In this document: positions 53,215 to 64,000 of the stretch, in pieces
Layout: each line of letters starts with the position of its first letter
Position numbering within the stretch: the first letter of the stretch is position 1
Assembly (NCBI GenBank): GCA_026874595.1
Contig: CM049310.1
Span: 39,871,558-39,935,557, forward strand
Source of the DNA: Sipunculus nudus
Lineage: Eukaryota > Annelida > Sipuncula > Golfingiida > Sipunculidae
Length of the DNA: 64,000 nucleotides
Direction of reading: 5' to 3'
Notes under the pieces: model-generated
What the model was told of the DNA's origin: nothing
The model's database searches: none
Seen by the model: the letters and a program-made list of their open reading frames with translations, nothing else
Program-made: the position numbers and the translations under genes

Positions 53215-55330
53215 GGGAATCTCTTTATAACAGGCATATCTATATTACGGACCATTTTTTTTATTATGGACACCTGTCTGTCTGCATTCTGTGGACCTTT
53301 CTATATAACAGGCACCTCTATGTAACGGGTACTACTATATTACGTGTACGTATATATAACAAGCACCTCTACAAAACGGGTACGTCTTTATAACGTGTAC
53401 CACTATAAAACAGACATCTCTGTATAACGAGAACTTCTATATTACGGGCATGCACCTCTATAAAACTGGCACCTCCTTTATCGGGACCTTCTATATTACG
53501 TTCACCTCCATATTACAGGCACCTCTATATAACGGTAACTTCTATATTACGGGTATCTCTATATTACAGGTACCTCTATATAACGAGTACTTTCTTTATT
53601 TCAGGTACCTCTCTGTAATACGCACTTCCATATAATTGGTATTTCTATACTTAGTGTACATCTATATAACAAGGATCTCTGTATAACGGGTACGTCTAAA
53701 GTACGTTGACCTCTATATGAAAGGGACCTATATCTAACGGAAACTTCTATATTACGGGTACCTCCCAAAAATATGCACCTATATATAACGGGTACGTCTT
53801 TATTACGGGTACCTCTATATAACAGGCGTTTATATAACGGGTACTTTCATATTACCGGTACTTCTATTGTTACGAAGACAAATTTTTCAGGGGAAAATAC
53901 TGGGCCGATCCAGGATTCGAACCCATGTGGATGGCGTACCAACCGCTTCGCTAGAAAAGCAAGCTTCACTAGCGAGACAGTTCGGTCCGTAACACACCCC
54001 CTCTTAAGAGCGTTCTGCTATCAGAACAAGACTAATTATCCCAGGAGGTACACTTTGGTGAGCTTATTCCCTGGGCCTCAAAGTTTACCGTCACGTTGGA
54101 CGAGCCCCCAAATTGTTGAGGGGAAAACATTTGGCCGATCCGGGATTCGAACCCATAACGGTGGCGCACAAGTCCGGCGTACCAACCGCTTCGCTTTTAT
54201 GTGCACCCCGTAACACACCCCCTCTAAAGAGCGTTCTGCTATCAGAACAGGACTAATTATCCCAGGAGTCACACTTTGGTGAGCTTATTCCCTGGGCTAC
54301 AAAAACTATCACGTTGGACGAGCTCCAATTTTGTTACGAAGACAAATAGTTCAGGGAAAAATTCTGGGCCGATCCGGGATTCGAACTCATAACGGTGGCG
54401 CACAAGTCAGGCGTACCAACCGCTTCGCCAGTAAAGCAAGCTTCACTAGCGAGACAGTTCGGTCCGCTTTTATGTCACCCCGTAACACTCCCCCTCTTGA
54501 GAGCGTTCTGTTATCAGAACAAGACTAACTATCCCAGGAGTCACTTTTTGGTGAGCTAATTCCCTAGGCCACAAAGTTTACCGTCATGCCGGACGAGTCC
54601 CCATTGGTTATGAAGAGAAATCTTTCAGGGGAAAATACTGGGCCGATCCCGGATCGAACCCATAACGGTGGCGAACAAGTCCGGCGTACCAACCGCTTCG
54701 CTAGCAAAGCATGTTTCACTAGGAGACAGTTCGGTCCGCTTTTATGTGCACCCCGTAATACTATTTAACTGGTTCCTCTATATAACGTGTAACTCTATAT
54801 AACAGGCACCTCTATATAACGGGTACGTCTATATTACGGGTACCTCTATATAAGGGGCTAATCCGCAATTCTATATCACAGACACTTCAAGATTCCTGGT
54901 ACCTCTTTATTACAGGCACCTCTGTATAACAGGCACCTCCATTGAACGGGTCCGTCTATATTTCAGGTACCTCTATATAACAGGCACCTCTATATTACAG
55001 GCCCTTCTAACATAACGGTACTTCTATATTACCGGTACCTCTATGTAACAGGCACCTCTTTTTAACGGGTACGTCTATATTACAGGCACCTCTATATAAT
55101 GGTAACCTCTATATTACAGGCACCTCTATATAACAGACATCTCTATATAATGGGTACTTCTATATTACAGGCACTTCAAGATTTCAGGTATTTCTTTATT
55201 ACAGGCACCTCTATATAACGGGTGTTTGTATATAACAGGTACCGATATATAGCAGGCACCACTGTATAACAAGTAGCTCCATATTACAAGTACCTTTCCA
55301 TATTACCGCCTTTATATAACCTATTTATGT
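53215..55330. repeat. Minisatellite of 'cacctctatataacgggta' units
   Basis: Dozens of imperfect units of about 16-18 bp in alternating forms (cctctatataac, gtctatattacgggta) cover 53215-53870 and 54770-55320. Between them lie four SINE-like units. Confidence 0.85.
53870..54770 (-). repeat. Four tandem tRNA-derived SINE-like units
   Basis: Units of about 230-270 bp. On the minus strand unit 1 has a perfect A box TAGCGAAGCGG (53943-53953) and B box GGTTCGAATCC (53913-53923); B boxes of units 2-4 lie near 54143, 54377 and 54650, the last with one base missing. Each unit also has a ttcggtcc...gtaacac..ccctctt region and gcgttctg.tatcagaaca. Pol III derivation is inferred from the boxes. Confidence 0.7.
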
Positions 55331-55460
55331 GTGTGTGTGTGTGTGTCATATTAACCAGAATTTTTTTTTTGTTTCCAGTCTGAGAAATAACATAGACTGC
55401 ACACAGCAAGTTGTAAAAATTAAACTGAAATAACTTGGTTAATATCTTGGGTATACTATA

Positions 55461-55464
<4 letters not shown>

Positions 55465-55524
<60 letters not shown>
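55465..55524. repeat. (TA)n microsatellite upstream of gene C
   Basis: About 30 TA units, 490 bp before the gene C start. Confidence 0.95.
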
Positions 55525-55527
<3 letters not shown>

Positions 55528-55950
55528 GAACGCAGTGTGCTTTAGGGTACTTTCTAAGGTATATTACCACAAGGAACTGTAAATAGGTTCACTTTTGTAA
55601 TGGATTCCTAAACACATGGTCACATTTGACTAGTTATGAATGAGACATTATGATATAGTAGAGGAAATGCCATTTATTATGCATCACCTTCACGGGCGGT
55701 TAAACCTAAAACTTCTTGCAATGGGCAAAGTGATTTGTAAACTGCCCCTTCACTCTGCAGCGTATGTATAGTTTACGGGCGAGTGAAAGTTCATCAAGTA
55801 TATAACGTATGTTAACACCAGTGGGTATACTTTCTTGTTCACTGCAGTGCTCGCAGTGCGTCGGCGAAAGCGTGCCAAACAGTGTTTATCTGTTCTTTTT
55901 ACGTAGAACTGATGTGTTTGTGAATGCTGGTAGCAGTCTGAGGGTTGATA

Positions 55951-55960
55951 TTTAAGTACG
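55951..55960 (+). promoter_or_regulatory. Possible TATA-like element of gene C
   Basis: An AT-rich gatatttaag lies about 55 bp before the gene C ATG. Position alone suggests a core promoter; genes A and B show no clear equivalent, so support is weak. Confidence 0.2.
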
Positions 55961-56009
55961 TTTATACTACAGCTCCGTTTAGAAGCACTGCTGCGTGCCG
56001 GTCAACAAC

Positions 56010-56949
56010 ATGGGGAACTCCACCTCTCAACACCCAGCCTCCGTGTGTAAAATCCTAGCCAAGAGGAAACCAGACATACCTGAAGAGGTCAGATCTTTTG
56101 ATTTTCCTTTCGAGAACCTGGTCTTAGAAGGAGGAGGATGCAAAACGTTTGCTTACGTCGGTGGTCTAAAAGTGAGTACTGTTGAAACATCAGAATGACC
56201 CGGTTGGTCACTGAACCATGCAGGGACCAACAACCTGGTATATAACATGAAACAATCATAAAAACATCCCCACCATGATGTGAATTAACATAGTTATTTT
56301 ATCTGTACTCGACAATTTCTTACTTATAGACTGTGTTGATTTCTAATACTTTTGTTTTATTTTAGCCACAGGACAGCAAAGAACTTTGTTTTGTTTTTCT
56401 TATTAACCATTCTTATGAATGGAGGCTGAATGTTCAACAAGTTTTATATATATAGAAATTTGTCAGAAAAATCTCGAAAATTATATACTTTTTTTGTCCA
56501 TCTCCATTTGGCAGTAGGGTAATATCACGTCACTGCTACGTGTTAATAACATATCCGCGTCTGCAATTTGCCTTAACCCCATTTCACATGAATGAATATG
56601 GAAGAAATGTCAGTTTAAGGATGAAAAAAAAAAATCAAATGATCCATTAGAATTTTTAAGCAGTTAAGACCAGGCGGTGGTGATCTGGCATGCACGCTTT
56701 TCGTTAAAAATAGATAAATAAATAAAAAAAAGCCCACATTTGGTAGAAGTTCTGTTCTTGTTTCGCTTCCAGGTTCTCGAGGAAGTAGGGATCCTGCAGA
56801 AGGTTAAGAGGTTCGCCGGCGCCAGTGGGGGCGCCATGATCGCTTGTCTACTGGCTGTCGGCTTTAACACCAACGACCTCTACCAGTTCTTCTCCGTAGA
56901 TTTTGAAAAGATGACCGAAGGTGACTCTTTCTCTCTTTCTGTCTGTCTG

Positions 56950-56988
<39 letters not shown>

Positions 56989-57347
56989 ATGTACATAAAC
57001 ATATATTTAATGTTCAGTTAGTGTGACTTCTTTCAGTTTGTACGACAATTGTGACGGCAGTTTTAGAGCTATTGCTCTTTAGGTACAGATCCCGATTGAA
57101 ATGATCACGTTTGACAAGAAGAGTTGACTTAAATGAGATAACGCTGGGTAAGGGACCGTCTCTCCCTGTTTTGTCTGGATATATATATATTTTCACTCCC
57201 CATTTTATAGATGCCAGGATGGGCCGGCTTTCTCTTCTACCGAACCTCCTGAACTATTACGGATGGCATCCGGGGAGCAAGGTCCACGTCTACATCCAGG
57301 AATCCATCAAGAAGAAGTGTGGAAGTGCCGAGTACACGTTTGAGCAG
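56010..57347 (+). CDS. Gene C: patatin/EF-hand paralogue, first three exons
   Basis: Exons 56010-56171 (162 nt), 56773-56920 (148 nt) and 57211-57347 (137 nt), GT-AG borders, open across joins. The start MGNSTS is chosen by homology and context (aacATGG). The three exons encode FDFPFENL and the oxyanion loop EGGGCK, the nucleophile elbow KRFAGASGGAMI with Ser72, and the GWHPG motif. Lengths match genes A and B except for one extra codon in exon 1. No exon 4 (ELCIV...HPKTTP) was found on this strand up to 64000, so the gene continues beyond the edge after an intron over 6.6 kb or is truncated by the repeats there. It is head-to-head with gene B, 7.9 kb apart. What is visible is consistent with an active acyl hydrolase. 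Confidence 0.85.
56950..56984. repeat. (CT)n microsatellite in gene C intron 2
   Basis: About 17 CT units, 30 bp after the exon 2 donor. Confidence 0.95.
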
Positions 57348-57349
57348 GT

Positions 57350-58735
57350 ATGATTACAGGCAATGTTGGATCATTGATATGAGGCGGCTTAGTAGTTCGG
57401 CAAAGGCAAAACATATATGAGTTTAGCGAGTGACAGTTTAACAAATGAACGAAGTATTACCGTAAAGTACATAAATGCAAGGCCAGAACAACCACCGTGG
57501 TCGTCTCCATTTTTAATATACTATCTTAACTAAGTGTGTACACTTGCAGAATTCCTTCATGTTTTCGGACTCCGTGAAAAATAGGAGAAATCCCCGAAAG
57601 ACGCACTCGTTTATGAATGAAACACAGTCGTGGGACACCTTAATCACCATAGATAGACCTTCTGTGTAGAGATCTGGATTTCAGATCAAGCGGTCAGCTG
57701 CATGAACTTTACACCGACCGACCGGTTTACACTTGATTTTGGATGGAATTTATTTTTGGAAAATCTCATTTAACAAAGAGTAAGCCAAATTAAAAAAAAA
57801 AATTGGAATATAAAACTAATTAATGATGAAAAAGTCTCCCTGAATATTAAAGAGCACAAATGATTTTGGATCTGTAAAAACAATTCAGAATTCTTAACAT
57901 TCGACTCTCCGTAATGGAGGCCAAGGCCGTCACTTACATGTAAAATAAAGAGATGTAATTTAAGAGACGGCGATCGGATAATATTATGTAAACACTCTGA
58001 AAAAAAGCAAAATTTTTCTGTCTGTTAGACTATAAAGACGAAAGACAATCGGATTATGAAATATAACCTTGGCCTTGAGAGCTGATGCCTAAATCATTCA
58101 TGGCATATTACATGTTCACTTCCACATTCAGTTTTCTGCCAGAAAAAAACATTATGGAAAAACATTATGCATGCCTTTCTGAACATTATCCAAGTAAAAT
58201 GGGTGGCTCCAATTTAGTGAAACAGAGTCCAGTTTGGCGGAACGATATATGAGTAATCATAATAACAATCCAGCTGTAACGGTATATAAAACACGGGTGG
58301 TGTGCCTCGCAGCGTCAAATACCTGCTAAATTGTCACATTTGCCCCACATGTTTGAGTTGTAGCCGTTAAATTTGACAGCTTAAAATGTCGATGTATAGC
58401 CCCCGCTGCCCATTTCGATCAATCTCACCTTGACAAGACCTTAATCTCTCGAGGCGCCCGTGACGTCACATCACTGCTCATCAGGGTGGCTGTTGTGTCA
58501 TTATCTGTGTATATTAAGGTATAGTTGTCTATGGTAAACCTACCTCCTTACCTCCATCTAATAGCCCAAACACAAACATATACTTTTCACTTATTTTTTT
58601 AAGCTAGAACCCGTAAAGTTTACTTTATCTAGTAAACCCTAAAAGTTTACTTTATGTCATCCATTGACATAGTTACGCATCACTTATTGATAGTTGGTCG
58701 ATGTTCTCAGTTTCTAACGAGAAATATGCACTGTC
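57350..58735. other. Presumed gene C intron 3, first part
   Basis: No exon 4-like sequence was recognised on the plus strand. The sequence is AT-rich and unremarkable. Confidence 0.45.
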
Positions 58736-58741
58736 ACGAAT

Positions 58742-59069
58742 GCAGGCCTCCACCATGTTGTGGTCCTTAATGTTTCCAGATTCATTGAAGCATATGACAT
58801 GTGCATAACTGTTTGCAATCACGTATTTAGCCCATTTTCCCATGTTTAACATACCGCACGCAAACATTTCAGGATATTTCGGGAATGGACCTATAAAGGA
58901 ACGATTATATTTTAGGGTGGATAAGGCACATGATCCGGATTCTGGAACATCATCCAGGAATATTCACAAATAAACAGTCACTTAGGCACGAATGAACCTG
59001 TGAATATAACCTAATAAGTGAATGCAAGCACTTGTCCTCCTACCCCCACGTGGTGGAGGCTTGCATTAT
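58742..59069 (-). mobile_element. Foldback repeat family F, short copy
   Basis: Inverted ends aatgcaggcctccacc and cgtggtggaggcttgcatt; the interior has the cacatgatccggattctgga block seen at 45.7 kb. It lies downstream of gene C exon 3. Confidence 0.65.
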
Positions 59070-59854
59070 GAGTTGTAGTTACTTCGAATGAAATGGAGAG
59101 AAAGACCTGGGACAGATGTCAGACTGGGGATTAAACGTACTAGCTGCCGTGTGCACATGCGATGACAGGGGTATAACTTGAAGAATGGTCGGCTTTAACT
59201 GTTTTCTATCATCACCCTGTCCCTTGATCAGGCATGATTGCTCTCATCAAAGGGAGAATTGTGCTGAGGGTTCTGCGAATAGGCCGCCGTATGAGAGTTT
59301 CTGGGTAAATGGAAAATTTGACACCGATATGAGCCAACCAAATCATACCAAATCACACCGCAGACCATGCGCACCGTGTCGTTTATGACATTGGTCATTA
59401 GATTCGGATCAAATCATACAACACTAGCACTGTGTTTTATCAGTACCAGCCCGGCACACTCAGTGAAGAAATGTCATTAACAATTCGAGTGAATCATGCA
59501 CATTTCCCTTGTTAAAAAAGCTTCACATGGTCCATTCACGATATTCGGCCATATATTCTCGCATTGACATATGGAGTGGATCTAATAACCGTTTTTCTGT
59601 CAACAATATATGGCTACATATTACAAATTACATATTTTTTCAAATGAAAGTCTGAATTTACACCGGACTTTTTCTGGACGTTTTCCTGTAAACCAACAGA
59701 TCGAATGTCAGTCTACATAAGTATAAAACCAGGTTTTTTATGACTGGATATATTTCCAGATACGTGCCATTAGTTTCTAAATCAGCAGCTGTTAAATCGA
59801 ATTGTTTGGGGCTTTTTAGGGCTCGGAGCTTTGGTAACCACACAGATGAGGCTG

Positions 59855-60060
59855 GTTTGGACAAAAAGACGGCTAACTTGGTAGTAAGCCGAGTTTCTTG
59901 GCTTGACTCGGCTTGCAAAATGTCAGCTGGCTTAAACCCACCTGAAAGCCTTTTCATTTGGCGATGTTACAACATACCCGTTTTAGTTAAATAAGTTATC
60001 TATATTACGTGTGACATATTGCATCCATTTTACATTTAATTAGGTAATGATCTCATATCG
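59855..60060 (+). repeat. Third copy of the 27.7/28.9-kb dispersed repeat
   Basis: acctgaaagccttttcattt...acatacccgttttagtt...gtgacatattgcatcc matches 28880-28990, and the preceding 80 bp match 27700-27790. Confidence 0.6.
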
Positions 60061-60090
60061 AGGGTAGTTTTTCCTGGTAGTTTCATAAGC

Positions 60091-60910
60091 CAACCTAGAC
60101 TGGTACCCTGCTCTATTATGGCCATCAGCCAAGCATAGAGACAGGCGTACAACGCCATCTTAAGCACTCCCAGTTGCAACTCCTGACTTACCCGTAGACT
60201 GGTTCCAACTCCAGTATGCACGCTCATATCGAATGTCATTGACTTTCACGCGATGCTGGCTGAATATCCGTGAAGATTTCTTATAAATGACTTCCTTCAG
60301 TTATTTCTAGTTTTTAAATATTTAGAAATGTGTTGTTGCACAAAAATTAAATGATGTATGTATAGATAATATAATATACTGAATCTTTGATAATCCACTG
60401 TACGTGGCATTGATTTAGTATCAATACCTATAAATCTAATCATTAATGTCACGCGAAATGTACAGCCAACTTTTGGCAACTTCTTTGAGCAAACGAAATC
60501 CTTATTTCATCATAATTAATACATACTGGAGTTGGAACCAGTCTGCCGGGAGTACATAAGATGGCGTAGACTGGTACCCTGCTCTATTATGGCCCTCAGC
60601 CAAGCATAGAGACAGGCGTACAACGCCATCTTAAGTACTCCCAGTTGCAACTCTTGACTAACCTGTAGACTGGTTCCAAACTCCAGTATGCACGGTCATA
60701 CGGGTTGCCATGGACGTTCACGCGATCCTGGTTCATTATCCGTGAAGATTTCTTATTAAATAACTTTCTTTAGTTATTTCTAGTTTTCAAATATTGAAGA
60801 ATGAGTTGTTGCAAAAAAATTGAATAATGGATGTATAGATAATACGATATACTGAATCTTTGATATGCCACTATGTGTAGCAGTGATTTATTATTAATAC
60901 CTATAAATTT
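60091..60910. repeat. Tandem duplication, period about 475 bp
   Basis: tagactggtaccctgctcta ttatggcc...aagcatagagacaggcgtac...actggttcca...actccagtatgcac begins at 60091 and again at about 60567; the second copy runs into the inverted structure at 60859. A related fragment ends the window (63890-64000). Confidence 0.8.
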
Positions 60911-63838
60911 TATCAAATGTTATGTCACACGTTATGTCAATAGGGTCTAAAACACTACTGGTCTGGTTGGCAGTACTGCCAACCAGACCACTAAATGTGA
61001 TGTATAAAGTCACCCTCCATGCATTAGTGCACAGCCAGCTACACAGTACCATCTAATTAGATGAATAGCTGTATAAACAGCTTAACAGATAAACCACCAG
61101 GCCATTATCTGATTATATGTGCAGTAGAGCAATTACTGGGGGATGGTGGGTATATACCATAGACAATTAACATTATCCACATAAAAGTAACCTTTAATAA
61201 ATTTATTATTTGATGTAACTGTAACTTTTGCTGATAAAATTAAATACACAATTTGTATAGACAAACCATGCTAGTAAGAGATTTTTTAAAAAATATTATA
61301 AGTTATTTGTTATTAGTAAGATAGCCTTGTGCGACTGCATGTAGCTAATTACCTTTGAACTTGTCATGATATATATAACTGTTAACCTTTAATAAGTTTT
61401 GATGTAACAGTAACCTGTGGTGAGAAGACTGTCTAAGACAGTCAGTTGTCATACTTGGTGATCACAGTACATAAACGTTTCAGTTTCAGTACATTAAAGA
61501 AAGCATGGTATTTATTATAAATCATTAATATTATTTTATATAAATCATAAAAACTACTTAAAATATCCAATATGTACAATAATTGGTACAAACCACACTA
61601 TACAGTACTTATTATCAGTTAGTTACTATTATCCAGATATTATCAGTTATTCTCTCCAAAAGATTACAAATAGTTTAAGCAATAACTTGATAAATCGCTT
61701 TTTAAAATAATGCATCTGCAAATTAATGAAGGTGAAAGCTTCACAAGAGTGTAATAATTATTTGTACAATAGTTCCAACAGATGTTACTATATCCAACAA
61801 ATGGCAATAATTTTATAAAATTTTATTTAACATATAAAAATAGAGTGCACAATTCATAGGAGGTAAACAGTAACTTATTTTTTGCACCAATCACAGAAGT
61901 GATATAGGAAGTAAGTAATATAAGAAAAAGATAACATATTAGATACAATCATACGACAGACAATATATAAATGACTATTACATAAACATGACAAAGAACA
62001 AGAAATGAAGACATCATACATTTACCTACATAAACATGTACAAAACCCTTAATTTATATATATTTGTGTAAGTAGAAGAACTAACATATCAAGTGTTGAG
62101 CAATTAGTTTTGTTGTATATAACACGTTTTAATAAGATAAGCATCATCTATCACAAAATTTAAACTAAAAAAAAGAACAATTTTCTTCATCATTTGATAT
62201 ATCATGTACTGGCATCAATACAGTTTTATCTACGTTTATCTTATGACCTGATGTTTTCTTAAAGTGTTCAAATGTCTTTATAGCAACCTTGATAAACTGT
62301 TAACCCCATAGCTGTCAGTATAAGAGCGGTATCATCTGCATATTATATTAATTTATATTCTTTATCTCTGATATGAACTTCTTTAATATTTTTTTATTTC
62401 TGATTTTACCAGCTAATATTTCAGATGCTAAAATGAATAAATATTCCTTGAGAAATTGTTACTGAGAACTCAGTAGCCCAACCTCTATCCATGACACAGC
62501 TGCTGATGTTAGTGTAAAGAATATAGAGCCATTTTTTTTTTATTCTCCAAATTTGTAGAGACTTAAAGTATTCTGAATGTGGGACCGTTTTTAAAAATCA
62601 AAAGCTTTTTCAAAATCAATTGATATAAAGGAGTTTTTTGTGATGTAAGACAAATTAACCTTTGGCGACTTGTCTGAGTGGGAATGTGTTATGACAGTAC
62701 ATGAAAGGTTGTGGTTGCAGTACATTAAAGATATTCATTCATCATTATATCCTTTGATGTAGAATAAACAAACTTATAATCAACTATGTAAGCCCCCCCC
62801 CCCCCCCCCCCCAAGATTCCAGGTGAGTTTCGGCAGAATGGGAATCGGCAAACTGGAACGTAACCTTCATTGTACCCAGTTTACACTTACAGGACACTTA
62901 GATATTTATCTGTTTATGTATATCATAAATTCTGGATATTCTGTTTCCATAATTCTTATTAACAACACTAATATTATTTATTGTAACAGTAATATGCATA
63001 AATATATATTAGAAAACACCATTTTAAATGTATTTAATCTTCCACACAACAGTAATTAAATAAAATGTAAAATGTGAGACTGAATTTGTGATTTTACACA
63101 AATTAGATTAATATTCATGATTTATTTTGATACTTCCTAAATTTTTCAAAAAAATATAATTGGATATTTGTCAAGCTGGTTATCGTTATTCTATTTATTG
63201 GTTTTGTAGGTGTATGCCTATGAACTGTCACAACATACTCCCACTCTTGACAACCAATTTACCATAGGTTACTTATTGCTACTGTTACATCAAAAATAAA
63301 AACATGAGATCAAATAAGATCAATGTTAATTGACCACACATATACAAGGTTAATGTGTGTGTAAAGTTTACTGGCTATGGAATATATACACCATCGCTAC
63401 AGTTATTATTATATATCATAAATATCTATTATTTTGCTAATTAATTAATGATTTATTCAATTTAATATAGTAAATTTTATCGACTTTTGATTATTTGTAT
63501 AAACACTGATTTCAGATAAAAAAAGATACACCTTGCTATATACGATTAATTGCAACACTACTATATAGTAGTGGTACATAGATTTATCACGCCCCTATTT
63601 GTTTATGTAGCTATTCATCTATATCAGATGGTATGGTGTGGCTGGCTGTGCACTGATGCATGGAGGGTGATTTTATACATCACATTTAGTGGTCTGGTTG
63701 GCAGTACTGCCAACCAGACCTCACTGCCAACCAGACCAGTAGTGTTTTAGACCCTATTGACATAACGTGTGACATAACATTTGATAAAATTAATAGGTAT
63801 TAATAATAAATCACTGCTACACATAGTGGCATATCAAA
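60859..63838. mobile_element. Large inverted-repeat structure with 30-bp palindromes in both arms
   Basis: The left arm (60859-61079) and right arm (63600-63838) are reverse complements over about 220-240 bp. Each arm contains a perfect palindrome made of GGTCTGGTTGGCAGT and its complement (60960-60989; 63691-63720). The 2.5-kb interior is AT-rich and includes LINE reverse-transcriptase remains. Confidence 0.75.
62180..62640 (-). pseudogene. LINE (L1-like) reverse-transcriptase remnant
   Basis: Minus-strand translation shows the polymerase motif YADDTALIL (codons near 62342-62316), preceded by SIDFEKAFDF (near 62620-62592) and LASEILAGKIRN, and followed by FEHFKKTSGHKINVDKT. Stops and frame changes occur between the motifs. 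Confidence 0.75.
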
Positions 63839-64000
63839 GTACTGCCAACCAGACCACACTGCCAACCAAACCAGTAGTGTTTTTAGACCCTTATCCGTTA
63901 TGTACAGCAAACCTTTGGTTACTTCTCTGAGCAAACGAAATGCTTATATTTATCATATATAATACATACTGCAGTTGGAACCAGTCTGCCGGGAGCACAA

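Noticed and set aside
57350..64000. Gene C exon 4 and beyond
   Set aside because: No segment matched the ELCIV...HPKTTP or DGG motifs on the plus strand.

Overview
The window looks like animal nuclear DNA, most likely from a mollusc and perhaps a bivalve. The genome is AT-rich and densely packed with repeats, the genes have many short exons separated by long GT-AG introns, and the repeat families resemble the tandem-core 'pearl'/Helitron-type elements known from bivalves. The species assignment is inference.

The coding content is one gene family: patatin-like (Ser-Asp dyad) lipid acyl hydrolases carrying an EF-hand calcium-binding cassette. Four paralogues are present. Gene 0 (minus, 280-1166 visible) runs off the left edge and has a 1-nt deletion in its EF-hand exon. 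Gene A (minus, 22621 to 11082) is complete: 12 exons, 480 codons, with all catalytic motifs. Gene B (minus, 48133 to 34798) is complete: 12 exons, 488 codons, but its nucleophile serine codon reads Gly. Gene C (plus, from 56010) shows exons 1-3 with an intact nucleophile, and the rest is not found before the right edge. Exons 1-11 of A and B have identical lengths and phases, and I could chain every exon in frame from start to stop. The proteins begin MGxxxS, a likely N-myristoylation signal. The oxyanion loop (GGG), nucleophile elbow (GxSGG) and catalytic Asp (DGG/DGS) precede the two EF-hands, while the usual C-terminal end of a patatin domain (RT-x-I-H-T...TDF) follows them. The calcium cassette therefore appears to sit inside the hydrolase fold, suggesting a membrane-anchored, calcium-responsive lipase family with one apparent pseudoenzyme member.

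The remaining sequence is mostly mobile or repetitive: a Tc1-like transposon with two in-frame stops (3398-5019), a 1.85-kb element with ACACATTT-type subterminal repeats (8967-10819), an 11-copy 56-bp array that multiplies the 3' splice site of gene A exon 11 (11943-12546), two large elements with shared ends and tandem cores (23211-26280, 36853-39030), a CpG-dense MITE in a gene B intron (35931-36518), a 179-bp MITE with target duplication in a gene A intron (18322-18500), a minisatellite carrying tandem tRNA-derived SINE units (53215-55330), and a 3-kb inverted-repeat structure with a perfect 30-bp palindrome in each arm and reverse-transcriptase remains between them (60859-63838). Long (TA)n, (AAT)n and poly-G/C tracts are common. 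No rRNA, CRISPR array or confident tRNA gene was seen.
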